NCBI GenBank assembly: GCA_007133495.1
Contig: SLMS01000011.1
Coordinates: 1 to 32,140, forward strand
DNA: 32,140 bases
Reading direction: 5' to 3'
Source of the DNA: Candidatus Sumerlaeota bacterium
Lineage (GTDB): Bacteria > Sumerlaeota > Sumerlaeia > SLMS01
Part shown: positions 1 to 7,468 of the stretch, one piece after another
How positions within the stretch are numbered: position 1 is the stretch's first letter
Layout of the letters: the number at the start of each line of letters is the position of its first letter
Notes under the pieces: model-generated
The model's input: the letters and a program-made list of their open reading frames with translations, nothing else
The model's database searches: none
What the model was told of the DNA's origin: nothing
Position numbers and translations under genes: made by a program

Positions 1-2080
1 ATCTGCTCCGCGTTCGTCCCGATGATCATGTCCAAGTCGCCGTCGTTCTCGACGTCCACCAGCTCCACCGCAGTGCCGGGGAATGGCGGGTATTCCGGCG
101 GCATGATGGCCGACTGGGTCACGTCAATCCAAGTACCCACCGTTCCAAGTGCCTCCTCGTTCGAGAACACCTGCACTGTCCCGCCCGAGTCTGTAACAAT
201 ATTGTAGGGGATATTCCCCGCCGCGTCACTGACCAGCACGACGTCCATGCTCCCCGAGCGGTTCAGGTCACCGGCAGCAATGTCCTGGTTGCGGAACTGG
301 CCAAGACCCACCTCGTCGTCCAGCGCGTCCTCTATGGCCACGTCAATAGGGCTTTCCAAGTCGAGCTCGTCCGGAATGCCGCCTATCGGGGCACTGCGCA
401 TCATCTCGCCGGTGTTGAAGGTGGGATCGAAACCTCCAAGTAGGACGCCGTTCTCCCCGCGGCTCACGAAGTTGAAGCTCGCCCGTCCTCCCGTGGCAGG
501 GTGGCGTGAGAGACGGAAGTTGGGGTTCGCCGTTGCCGAAGAGGTGATGAGGATATCGGCGAAACCGGAAGCGTAGGTGTCCGCCAGTGTCCCTCTGTAA
601 GACGTCTGGGAGGGAATGGTGACCAAGGCCTCCATGTTCTCCGGATCGTCGAAGTCATGGGGATCGCCCTCGCGGGCACCAATCAGCCCAGGCCAAGGGT
701 TGTTCGGAAGCGTCACCCAGTTCTCAAACCCATAGTTCTTGTTGTAGAAGTATCCGTCGGGGACCCCCGAGACTATGGCGCCACGAGGAGCCGGAGAGGC
801 TGCCGTGAGCACTCCCAGAACCCTGTTCTCGTCCAGGATGTCCATGTTGATGAACAGGTTGTCCTTCCCTTCGAACTGGGTGCGCGGGTTCGGAACAACC
901 GGGATGGTGTCCGTGATGAGGTTGTGCATCACGTAAATGTCGGGTCCATACACACCGAAGAAATTGGCCACAAGCACACCGAACGCGTCGAAGACCTCGT
1001 CGTCCCGGTTGTCCCACGCGCGGGGGGGCTGAGGGGCATCAAAGGCATTGTCCGGGTACCCGGGAGGCATGCGGTCAAGGAACGCCACGTTGGGTGTCGC
1101 CAGCGATCCACCGCCGCCGAACAGCCCGTCCAGCCCGAGCGTCTCGTCCCGGAACCAGAACGCGTCCCGCCGGCGCTCGAACGTTCCCACATCCTCAGGC
1201 ACCACGTCGGGGTTGAGAACCTGTTCCACTTGGTCCGGCGCCCCCTCGATGAACTTCAGGAAGGGGTCCGGCGTCCCCCGCGGGATGCGGTTGCCGTTGG
1301 GGTCGGTCAGCTCGGCCCTGCGGTTCACAAGAAGCCGCACGCCGAAGCTGTGCCGGTTGCGCTGAGGCTGGAAACCATCCAGGTCCGGCCGCGTATCGAA
1401 CAGCCCGGAGGCCTCCACCGAGCCGTCCAGATCGTAGTATCCGAAGTCTCCCGTTGGAAAGCCGGTTGTCGGGTCAACGGCAAGAACGGCCCTGCTGGGA
1501 AGAATCAGGTCCTGGGTCCCGTCACCATCGATGTCCGCCGCCGCGGCGCCGGTGGTGCTGGACCGGGGGTAGAAGTACTCCCGGTTCGCGTTCTTCGTGT
1601 TCAGAATGCCCGGCATGGCCCGGTCGGTCACGTCGATGAAGAACCCGTCGCCGAACGGCGTGTTGTTCGGCCAGGGGTTGATGGTCGGGTCGTTGACGCT
1701 GATGTTCATCAGCAGGCGGTCCTGCCCTCCGCCCTGCTCGTCCACGGTCAGGTCGTTGGCGAAGAAAATGTCCAAATCGCCATCAAGATCGAAGTCGAAC
1801 AGGACCGTGGCGAACGTCACGTCCGGGAAGCTCGGCATCCGGTCGTCGCCGCCGGGGCGGTTGCCCACGTTGTTCTCCGGCCGGCCGTTCGCGCCGTATG
1901 TCAGGTCCATGAAGTGACCCGGCACGCCGCGGTTTCCTTCATTGAAGTACAGCCGGTTGCGCAGACCCGCCTGGGCCTCCCCACCGATACCGCGGACGCC
2001 CACGACGAAGTCCTGGAAGCCGCTGTGGTCAAGGTCGCCGGCGCGGATATGCGAGACGTTGAAGGCATCCGCCGGCAGCC
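1..2080 (-). repeat. FG-GAP/VCBS-type beta-propeller repeat region
   Basis: The C-terminal part of the giant protein visible here has recurring acidic loops followed by hydrophobic strands: GDLDHSGFQDFVVG, DFDLDGDLDIFFAND, DIDGDGTQDLILPS, GDLNRSGSMDVVLVSD and DVENDGDLDMIIGTN. These match the FG-GAP/VCBS consensus, in which the DxDxDG loop binds calcium and each unit forms a propeller blade. The spacing is irregular, with long insertions. Further repeats probably lie beyond base 1. Confidence 0.8.
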
Positions 2081-5000
2081 GCCGCTCGGTCTGGTCCTGG
2101 AACTGAATCACGTCGCCGGTGCTGGCGTCGCCCACGCCGTTCCCGGTCGTGTCTTCCTGCTCGGGGTTATAGACGAACGGGCAGTTGTCCAGCTCATTCG
2201 GGATGCCGTCGCCGTCGATGTCCGGGTCGCAGGCGTCACCCACGCCGTCGCCATCGAGGTCTTCCTGTCCCGGGTTGAAGTGGAACGGGCAGTTGTCGAT
2301 TTCATCCGGCACGCCGTCGCCGGAGAAGTCGCCGTCGCAGGCGTCGCCGATGCCGTTGCCGTTGCTGTCGGTCTGGTCGGGGTTATAGACGAGCGGGCAG
2401 TTGTCTATCTCGTTCGGGATGCCGTCGCCGTCGATGTCCGGGTCGCAGGCGTCGCCCACGCCGTCGCCGTCCAGGTCCGCCTGATCGGGGTTGGGCACCC
2501 TCGGGCAGTTGTCGAAGGCGTCCGGGATGCCGTCGCCATCGATGTCCCCGCGGCAGGAGGCGCCGTAGAGCGGGCTGGTCGGGTCGTGTTCCTCGGGGTC
2601 GGGGTTGGGAGTGAACGGGCAGCTATCCGCCTCGTTGGGGATGCCGTCGCCGTCGAAATCGTTGAAGGAGAAGAGCGCGCGTGTGCCCGTGTTCGTGATG
2701 ATGTTCACGTTCGGGACGACGCTGCCGGTGACCGGAATCGGGAAGGCCACCAGCGGGTCGTCCGCGTATATCTCATTGGGGAAGTTGCGCGGGAAGCCGT
2801 TCTCCACCCGCCGGAGCTGCATCTGCAGGTCGCTGGTGTCCTCCTCCAGCATCACGTAGCCGATACCCATGGTGATCAATGCCGCGTCGCCGGTAATGTA
2901 GGGCAGGACTTCCTGCGGCTCGTAGCGGACGATCGTCGTGGGGTGGAACACCTGCTCGCCCGTTAGGAACTCATGCCCCATCAGCCCGCCGGTGGGCTCG
3001 TACTCCCAGACGTCCACGTCGGGAATTTCCAGAGCATCAACGGTGATCATCCGGTCGGGGACAGTGATGCCTTCGGCTCCGGTGTTGGTGAGGATGCCTG
3101 CGCGGATGAGCGGCGCGTTGTTTACGTCCTCCCAGTACACGATCGGAGGTATGGACGGCTCACCCGGCCCGCCCCAGCCACGGCTCCGCGTCACCACGTT
3201 GCCGCCGACAAACAGCATCGGGTTGACGATCTGCCCGTAAGCCGGGTCGTGCAGATGGGCCAGGCCAAACTTTTGCGGATTGTCGGTCAGGTTCCGGTAG
3301 AAATACGAAATCCGGACGCCGCGATCCTCCTCCATCGGGCCGAACACGCCCGGCACCACCGCGTCGTCGATCATGTCTATCTCGAAGAGCTGTCCCAACT
3401 CGCCGACGGTCGCGCCGAAATTGTCCTGAATCACGTGGACAAGCTCGATTTCATACACCTGCATGAGGTGGTTTTCCTCAATGCGCAGGAAATCGGCAAA
3501 ACTGTTGTTGAATCCGTTGGAGCGCTGGTCAAGGAACACCGTCCTCTCCTGGCCGGGAATGCCCGCGTCGAGGACCAGCTTGGCCACGGTGTGCTGCGTG
3601 CGCACGATGTTCTGGGGCGCGGTCAGCGAAGGCCCCTGCGCAATACCGATGCGGAAGCCGCCGTTGGGCAGGAACGAAATCTCGAACTCCTCGCCGTTCA
3701 CCTCCACGACGAACGGCTCCTCAAGCGCCTCACCTTCCAGTTCAACCTCGATGAACCGTCCCGTTATCTGGTTGTCGGAGGGGGCGGCCGTCGGGTCTAT
3801 AAAGATATCCCCGCTGCCGGGAATCGGCGCCGCGTCCGAAACGCCGCCGAACCATTCGATCGGGAAATCATCCACCGGCTCGGCGCCAACCAGTTGCAAC
3901 TCCACCGCTTCCTCGGTTCCTATTGAGACGCCCTCCTCACGCGGCGCCGCCAGAACGTACCAGTTGCCCGGCGGAAGGCCCTCCATACGCCAGGAGCCAT
4001 CACGGAACTGACGGAAATGGTCAAAAACAAGGGAGTCCCCAAACGAACTGCCGTCGTGGACAAGCTTGATGAACTGAGGGATTCCCGTGATGGTGTGGGC
4101 TTCCAGCTGGACAGGGCCGACGTTGCGCTCCATGTTCTCGAAGCGCCCCACGTTAACCACCGTATCCAGATCAATGTTCCGCCCGGGGGGGAGTGGCCGG
4201 CCCGCGTAAATCGGATGGCTTATGATCGCCGCGTTACCGGCAAACCCGTGGGTGAACCCCGCCCCGGCGACCATTGATCCGTCGAGCAGATGGCCGGAGA
4301 GCCCGCCGCCCTCTGCGCCGCCGTAAACCGACCACAGGCTGATCTTGTCGTCGAGCTTCGGCCCGCCCCGGAGATCGTAAGGGTTGGTCTGGAACTCGGA
4401 GTTTGCGTCGCCCTCAACGATATACGAACGCGAAAGCGTTGCATTAAAGAGGTGCGATTCCGCCAGCCCGAGCGCCCGCCCGATCGCCTTGTGGAACACC
4501 GCCTCAATGTCGATCGTCCCCACCACGTCGGCCAGATCAAGACCATCATGGGAGAGATCATCCGGATCGGAGGGGTACTGGTTCCACTCCGTCAGCCCGT
4601 TCATGATAATATCGACGTCGATCAGCTCCCCACCCTCGAACGTGCGCGAAGGCAGCAGCAGCCGCAGCTCGTCGCTCGAAACGCCCGAGCCCGCCGGGTC
4701 CTCTTCCCCCCGCAGGGTGATGATCTCAAGGTCCTCACCGTCGAAATCGACCGAAATGCGCTCCTCCACGTTCACGTTGTCCCGCGAATCGAACTCGCGC
4801 TCGACATACGTATAGACAGGATTGAACAGCAGGCCGTCCCCAAGCGTGTTGTCCGGGTCACGGAAGGTCACCACGTTGAACCCGTCGATCGCCGCCCGGC
4901 TCGGCCCGAACTCAAGAAACGGAATGCCGAAGGACGCTGCATCTTCGGAGAACATGGGCGAGCGCAAGTTGATGTCCTCCGCACCCACGCTGTCCCACGC

Positions 5001-5306
5001 ATCGATGGCGCGGCTGAGCGCCATGAAAATCTGGTCGTCGGTGATCGGGTCGAACGAGTCGTTCACCCCCGGATCGAGGACCGTCTCCCCCACCGAAAAC
5101 GGCGGCCGGAACAGGTAAAACCGCACCCCGGTGCCCTCCGGCCACCGGAGCGTCGTCCGGACAAGGACGTCCTCCTCGGTGGCGGCTTCATCCCCAACGT
5201 CGGTATAGGTGACCATGTAGCCGTGCCCCGCGAAAGACGGGGCGGCCAGAAGGAGAAGTGCCGCAAGCGCGGCTCCGAAAAAAGTGGCTGAACGGGAATG
5301 CGCCAC
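1..5306 (-). CDS. Giant exported protein: degenerate matrixin-like domain, TSP3 repeats, FG-GAP/VCBS-type repeats (C-terminus outside window)
   Basis: Not in the ORF track because it has no stop in the window. I read the reverse complement line by line over most of its length and found one open frame of at least 1768 codons. The start is GTG at 5306, with GAGGAG about 8 bases upstream, and gives a signal peptide (MAHSRSATFFGAALAALLLL, then an Ala-rich cleavage region). Residues about 89-329 resemble a matrixin (M10) fold: an AIDAWD helix, a helix where HEIGHALGL is expected, and a closing DDKISLWSVYG like the usual DDIAGIRALYG. The zinc residues are replaced (HKAIGRALGL). Residues about 883-1062 hold five thrombospondin type 3 repeats. 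After that come at least five DxDxDG blade motifs such as DLDGDLDIFF and DIDGDGTQDLIL. It is the third gene of a minus-strand operon, 60 bases after the preceding stop. Probably surface-exposed or secreted and calcium-binding; the ligand is unknown. Confidence 0.9.
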   Translation of the reverse strand, partial: MAHSRSATFFGAALAALLLLAAPSFAGHGYMVTYTDVGDEAATEEDVLVRTTLRWPEGTGVRFYLFRPPFSVGETVLDPGVNDSFDPITDDQIFMALSRAIDAWDSVGAEDINLRSPMFSEDAASFGIPFLEFGPSRAAIDGFNVVTFRDPDNTLGDGLLFNPVYTYVEREFDSRDNVNVEERISVDFDGEDLEIITLRGEEDPAGSGVSSDELRLLLPSRTFEGGELIDVDIIMNGLTEWNQYPSDPDDLSHDGLDLADVVGTIDIEAVFHKAIGRALGLAESHLFNATLSRSYIVEGDANSEFQTNPYDLRGGPKLDDKISLWSVYGGAEGGGLSGHLLDGSMVAGAGFTHGFAGNAAIISHPIYAGRPLPPGRNIDLDTVVNVGRFENMERNVGPVQLEAHTITGIPQFIKLVHDGSSFGDSLVFDHFRQFRDGSWRMEGLPPGNWYVLAAPREEGVSIGTEEAVELQLVGAEPVDDFPIEWFGGVSDAAPIPGSGDIFIDPTAAPSDNQITGRFIEVELEGEALEEPFVVEVNGEEFEISFLPNGGFRIGIAQGPSLTAPQNIVRTQHTVAKLVLDAGIPGQERTVFLDQRSNGFNNSFADFLRIEENHLMQVYEIELVHVIQDNFGATVGELGQLFEIDMIDDAVVPGVFGPMEEDRGVRISYFYRNLTDNPQKFGLAHLHDPAYGQIVNPMLFVGGNVVTRSRGWGGPGEPSIPPIVYWEDVNNAPLIRAGILTNTGAEGITVPDRMITVDALEIPDVDVWEYEPTGGLMGHEFLTGEQVFHPTTIVRYEPQEVLPYITGDAALITMGIGYVMLEEDTSDLQMQLRRVENGFPRNFPNEIYADDPLVAFPIPVTGSVVPNVNIITNTGTRALFSFNDFDGDGIPNEADSCPFTPNPDPEEHDPTSPLYGASCRGDIDGDGIPDAFDNCPRVPNPDQADLDGDGVGDACDPDIDGDGIPNEIDNCPLVYNPDQTDSNGNGIGDACDGDFSGDGVPDEIDNCPFHFNPGQEDLDGDGVGDACDPDIDGDGIPNELDNCPFVYNPEQEDTTGNGVGDASTGDVIQFQDQTERRLPADAFNVSHIRAGDLDHSGFQDFVVGVRGIGGEAQAGLRNRLYFNEGNRGVPGHFMDLTYGANGRPENNVGNRPGGDDRMPSFPDVTFATVLFDFDLDGDLDIFFANDLTVDEQGGGQDRLLMNISVNDPTINPWPNNTPFGDGFFIDVTDRAMPGILNTKNANREYFYPRSSTTGAAAADIDGDGTQDLILPSRAVLAVDPTTGFPTGDFGYYDLDGSVEASGLFDTRPDLDGFQPQRNRHSFGVRLLVNRRAELTDPNGNRIPRGTPDPFLKFIEGAPDQVEQVLNPDVVPEDVGTFERRRDAFWFRDETLGLDGLFGGGGSLATPNVAFLDRMPPGYPDNAFDAPQPPRAWDNRDDEVFDAFGVLVANFFGVYGPDIYVMHNLITDTIPVVPNPRTQFEGKDNLFINMDILDENRVLGVLTAASPAPRGAIVSGVPDGYFYNKNYGFENWVTLPNNPWPGLIGAREGDPHDFDDPENMEALVTIPSQTSYRGTLADTYASGFADILITSSATANPNFRLSRHPATGGRASFNFVSRGENGVLLGGFDPTFNTGEMMRSAPIGGIPDELDLESPIDVAIEDALDDEVGLGQFRNQDIAAGDLNRSGSMDVVLVSDAAGNIPYNIVTDSGGTVQVFSNEEALGTVGTWIDVTQSAIMPPEYPPFPGTAVELVDVENDGDLDMIIGTNAEQ
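2121..2660 (-). repeat. Thrombospondin type 3 repeat block in the giant protein
   Basis: Five units carry D(N/S)CP followed by xxxNP(D/E/G), separated by DxDGDGxGDACD and DIDGDGIPNE calcium-binding loops. Part of the block is duplicated at DNA level with a 216-base (72-residue) offset: the segment beginning near 2165 matches the segment beginning near 2381 almost base for base. This suggests recent internal duplication of a two-unit cassette. TSP3 repeats in other proteins bind many calcium ions and form stiff linkers. Confidence 0.92.
4321..5040 (-). other. Matrixin-like domain with lost zinc-binding motif
   Basis: This is residues about 89-329 of the giant protein. The helix expected to read HExxHxxGxxH reads K273-A274-I-G-R277-A-L-G280-L-A-E283, so the first His, the catalytic Glu, the second His and the third ligand are all changed while the glycines and hydrophobic frame are kept. 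The Met-turn region (usually ATM.P) reads NATLSRS. The fold assignment is by motif resemblance only. Confidence 0.6.
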
Positions 5307-5366
5307 GTCGCTGCTCCTCGGAGAAAGTGACTGAACGGGTGGGTGCGGTTTGAAGTGACTCACGGC

Positions 5367-6266
5367 TTACTCGTCCCCCTCGATGCCGTGCCATTGCCTG
5401 GCGATGGCCGCCTTCTCTTCTTCGGTGAGGTCCTCGACCTGCTGCTTTTCCGCCGCGCGCCGCAGCGCGTCGAGCATCTCATCGTCGTAGTACGCCATCT
5501 GGGGCAGCGGATCGAAGTGCCGCAGGGTCGCCGAGCTTGTCCGCTTCGGCACCGAGAACACCCCGTAAACGCCGGGGATCTGCTTCAGAGACTCATTGTT
5601 GTCCTTGAGCGACTTCTGCTCGTTCGCAAGGTCCCGCAGCGCGGAGCTGAACTGCTCGTAGTTCGGTGCCGCCGAGGGGAGCTGCGGCGAGCGGGTTGCC
5701 ACCCCCGGGCTCACCTTCGCCGCCTTGTCCACGCCGATCCCCGAGTTCTTGTCCCAGTCCGGCGTCGCGTAACCGGCCGTGCGCTCCAGCCCGAGCTTGC
5801 CCTGCCTGCCACCCACCGTCTGCGGGCTGCTCACCAGTGGCGACTCGGGGTTGAATCGCGCCTTGTCCTGCTCGGAAAGCCGGTCGAAGGGCCGGCTCAG
5901 AAACAGGATCGCCTGCTCGCCCTTCCGGTACGAGGGGATGGCCGGCACGTGCTGGACCAGGCCGGCATAGCGCCCGCCCTGATGGGTGATGGTCTGATGC
6001 CCCGTCATCGAGCCCTTGAAGTTTTCGAGCACCTCGAACTCCACATCGGTGACAATCCGGCCATTCCACACGCGCGAGCGCGTTTCCACCACCTCGACGG
6101 TCACGATCTCGTCGGCGATGGCGGTCATCTCCTCAATGGTCAGGGGCACCGCCCCCGCCTCCGCACGGCCGGAAACAAGCGCAAAGCCGGCGAGCAACAC
6201 CGCCAGCAAAAGGCCATATCCGGCACGCGGCCGGCTCTTAGTCCTGGAAGTTTGGGTTGAAAACAC
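5367..6266 (-). CDS. Exported protein of unknown function, matrixin-operon partner
   Basis: The track lists a 353-aa frame, but its first 54 residues overlap the pseudopilin gene and look non-genuine. I place the start at GTG 6266, with GGAGG 11 bases upstream. This gives 299 aa and a 29-base overlap with the pseudopilin stop. The N-terminus is a signal peptide (KSRPRAGYGLLLAVLLAGFALVSG, processed near AEAG). Residues about 40-130 form a beta-rich domain with I-VTVEVVETRSRVWNGRIVTD, a central EVLENFKG and GEQAILFL. I have the impression of similar domains in uncharacterised secreted proteins next to matrixins, but could not check. The C-terminal half is charged and helical (LANEQKSLKDNNESLKQ) and ends EEEKAAIARQWHGIEGDE. 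Its role is not known; the position suggests a partner of the downstream giant protein. Confidence 0.8.
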   Translation of the reverse strand: MFSTQTSRTKSRPRAGYGLLLAVLLAGFALVSGRAEAGAVPLTIEEMTAIADEIVTVEVVETRSRVWNGRIVTDVEFEVLENFKGSMTGHQTITHQGGRYAGLVQHVPAIPSYRKGEQAILFLSRPFDRLSEQDKARFNPESPLVSSPQTVGGRQGKLGLERTAGYATPDWDKNSGIGVDKAAKVSPGVATRSPQLPSAAPNYEQFSSALRDLANEQKSLKDNNESLKQIPGVYGVFSVPKRTSSATLRHFDPLPQMAYYDDEMLDALRRAAEKQQVEDLTEEEKAAIARQWHGIEGDE

Positions 6267-6927
6267 GGCTGCCGTTTCCTCCGGTGTTCTGGAATCGGTA
6301 GATATTCCCGAGGCTGAGGGTCCCGTTGGTCGGGTCGTATTCCTGGTCGAAGTGGACAAAATCGTCTCTCTCGGGGGGGTAGTTCCCCAGATTGAAGCTC
6401 CCGCGGCCGAACTGGCCATCAGGCCCAACGGACATCAGGGCCCACCCGTAGCGGTTATCGTCTCGGCCCGCCCGGGTCGCCCGCACTCGCTGCACCATGT
6501 CCGGGGGGTAGAAATCAATGAGGTTGTTGGGGTACGCAATCCGATTCTCGAAGACGTCCTCCGGAATGCTGGAGATGTACGAGATCGGCGTGGTGAATCG
6601 GCTCAGGTCCTGCACCCTTGTGTTCACGTCGCCCACCCCCACGTTCGACCCCGTCGGCCACTGCTCCCGCGGCGGGTAGGCCGGGTGGTCCACGCGGTAG
6701 GACTCCACCGCCGTGGCCAGCGCGCGCTGGTCCGACTTGACGCGGGAGACCTTCGAGCGAGTCTGCGCTTCGAGAAAGTTCGGCACTGCAATCGACGCAA
6801 GGATCGAGATGATGGCGACCACCACCAGCAATTCGATCAGAGTGAAGCCACCTTGTCCGGGGCTCCGGCCAGAGGAGCCCGGCAGCCGCCGGTGGCCAAG
6901 GGGAATTGCACGGGTCACTGCCTTCAT
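6238..6927 (-). CDS. Type II secretion/type IV pilin-like pseudopilin (N-terminal methylation motif)
   Basis: 229 aa from ATG 6927, with AGGA 7-10 bases upstream. The longer track frame (7116) only adds a low-quality N-terminus. The 27-residue basic leader ends GQGG and is followed by FTLIELLVVVAIISILASIAVPNFLEA, a textbook prepilin site: cleavage before F28, Glu at +5 (E32), then a hydrophobic helix. The head contains SYRVDHPAYPP, SVGPDGQFGRGSF and YDPTNGTLSLGNIYR, a pattern typical of GspG-like pseudopilins in PVC and related phyla. It would be processed by a prepilin peptidase and built into a pseudopilus or a thin pilus. It is the first gene of the operon and overlaps the next gene. No secretion ATPase or platform gene is nearby, so the machinery must be elsewhere. 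Confidence 0.92.
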   Translation of the reverse strand: MKAVTRAIPLGHRRLPGSSGRSPGQGGFTLIELLVVVAIISILASIAVPNFLEAQTRSKVSRVKSDQRALATAVESYRVDHPAYPPREQWPTGSNVGVGDVNTRVQDLSRFTTPISYISSIPEDVFENRIAYPNNLIDFYPPDMVQRVRATRAGRDDNRYGWALMSVGPDGQFGRGSFNLGNYPPERDDFVHFDQEYDPTNGTLSLGNIYRFQNTGGNGSRVFNPNFQD

Positions 6928-7468
6928 GAAAGGTCCTGCTTCTGGTTGTGTGGGGTAAAATGCAGGGGGGCGAGCCCTGAACCGCACCACTTCTCCGGGT
7001 GTCCTCTCCAACTCCTCCGGCGCGGCCCTGGGGGGCGGGGGCGAGTGACGCCGCCACGGTCCGAGTCTGCAATGGTGGCCTTTCGCGGGCCAGTCCCCAG
7101 CACCTTGGAGCGGCACGGGTTTACGTCAAGCCCAGACTCCTCAGATTGCCGAACTTCCGCGCCGCAATCGGCACGGTCGGACAACGGACACCCGCAGTGG
7201 GTTCCCGGAAAAGAAAGGAAAAGCGCCGGGACACCTCCTACCGGCTGGATTCCCCCGCGGCCCGGACCTTGAGAACCGGCGTTCCACCCGTCCATCGCCC
7301 TCATTTGGTTCTCCTTCCGAACCACCCCGGCACGCCACAATTCCGCCCCGGAGGAAAGATTCGCTTTGCCGGGGCGGCTCCCCACGCCAGAAGAAAGGCG
7401 TTCGATGGGGGCGGGGAGCGCCACCACAAGCCCGGCCAACCTGACACACGGAGTATCGTGCGCCACCC
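6928..7468. other. 541-base divergent intergenic region
   Basis: This lies between the pseudopilin (minus) and the HD-domain gene (plus). ORFs listed here in several frames are Arg/Pro/Gly-rich, overlap one another and have no family features, so I treat it as non-coding. It must hold the promoters for both directions, but I cannot point to a convincing -35/-10 pair for either. The main visible structure is the 35-base palindrome annotated separately at 7343-7377. Confidence 0.6.
7343..7377. repeat. Perfect 9-bp inverted repeat with nested stem
   Basis: CCGCCCCGG and CCGGGGCGG are separated by 17 bases, and inside the loop AAAG and CTTT pair around ATTCG. It lies about 90 bases before the HD gene start. 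There is no T-tract on either side, so it is not a standard terminator. It could be a 5' leader hairpin or a protein-binding palindrome. Confidence 0.55.

Noticed and set aside
2121-2660. CRISPR-like or satellite repeats suggested by recurring GCCGTCGCCGTCGATG
   Set aside because: The repetition is explained by TSP3 calcium-loop codons in a long coding frame; there are no constant repeats with unique spacers.
657-2966. 769-aa plus-strand ORF, and similar plus-strand ORFs to 6260
   Set aside because: They are antisense shadows of the minus-strand operon. Their translations are Val/Arg/His-rich without domains, while the opposite strand gives clear TSP3, FG-GAP and signal-peptide sequence.
6267-6428. 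N-terminal 54-residue extension of the 353-aa minus ORF
   Set aside because: It overlaps the pseudopilin coding frame and lacks protein-like features; the GTG at 6266 with GGAGG upstream leads straight to a signal peptide.
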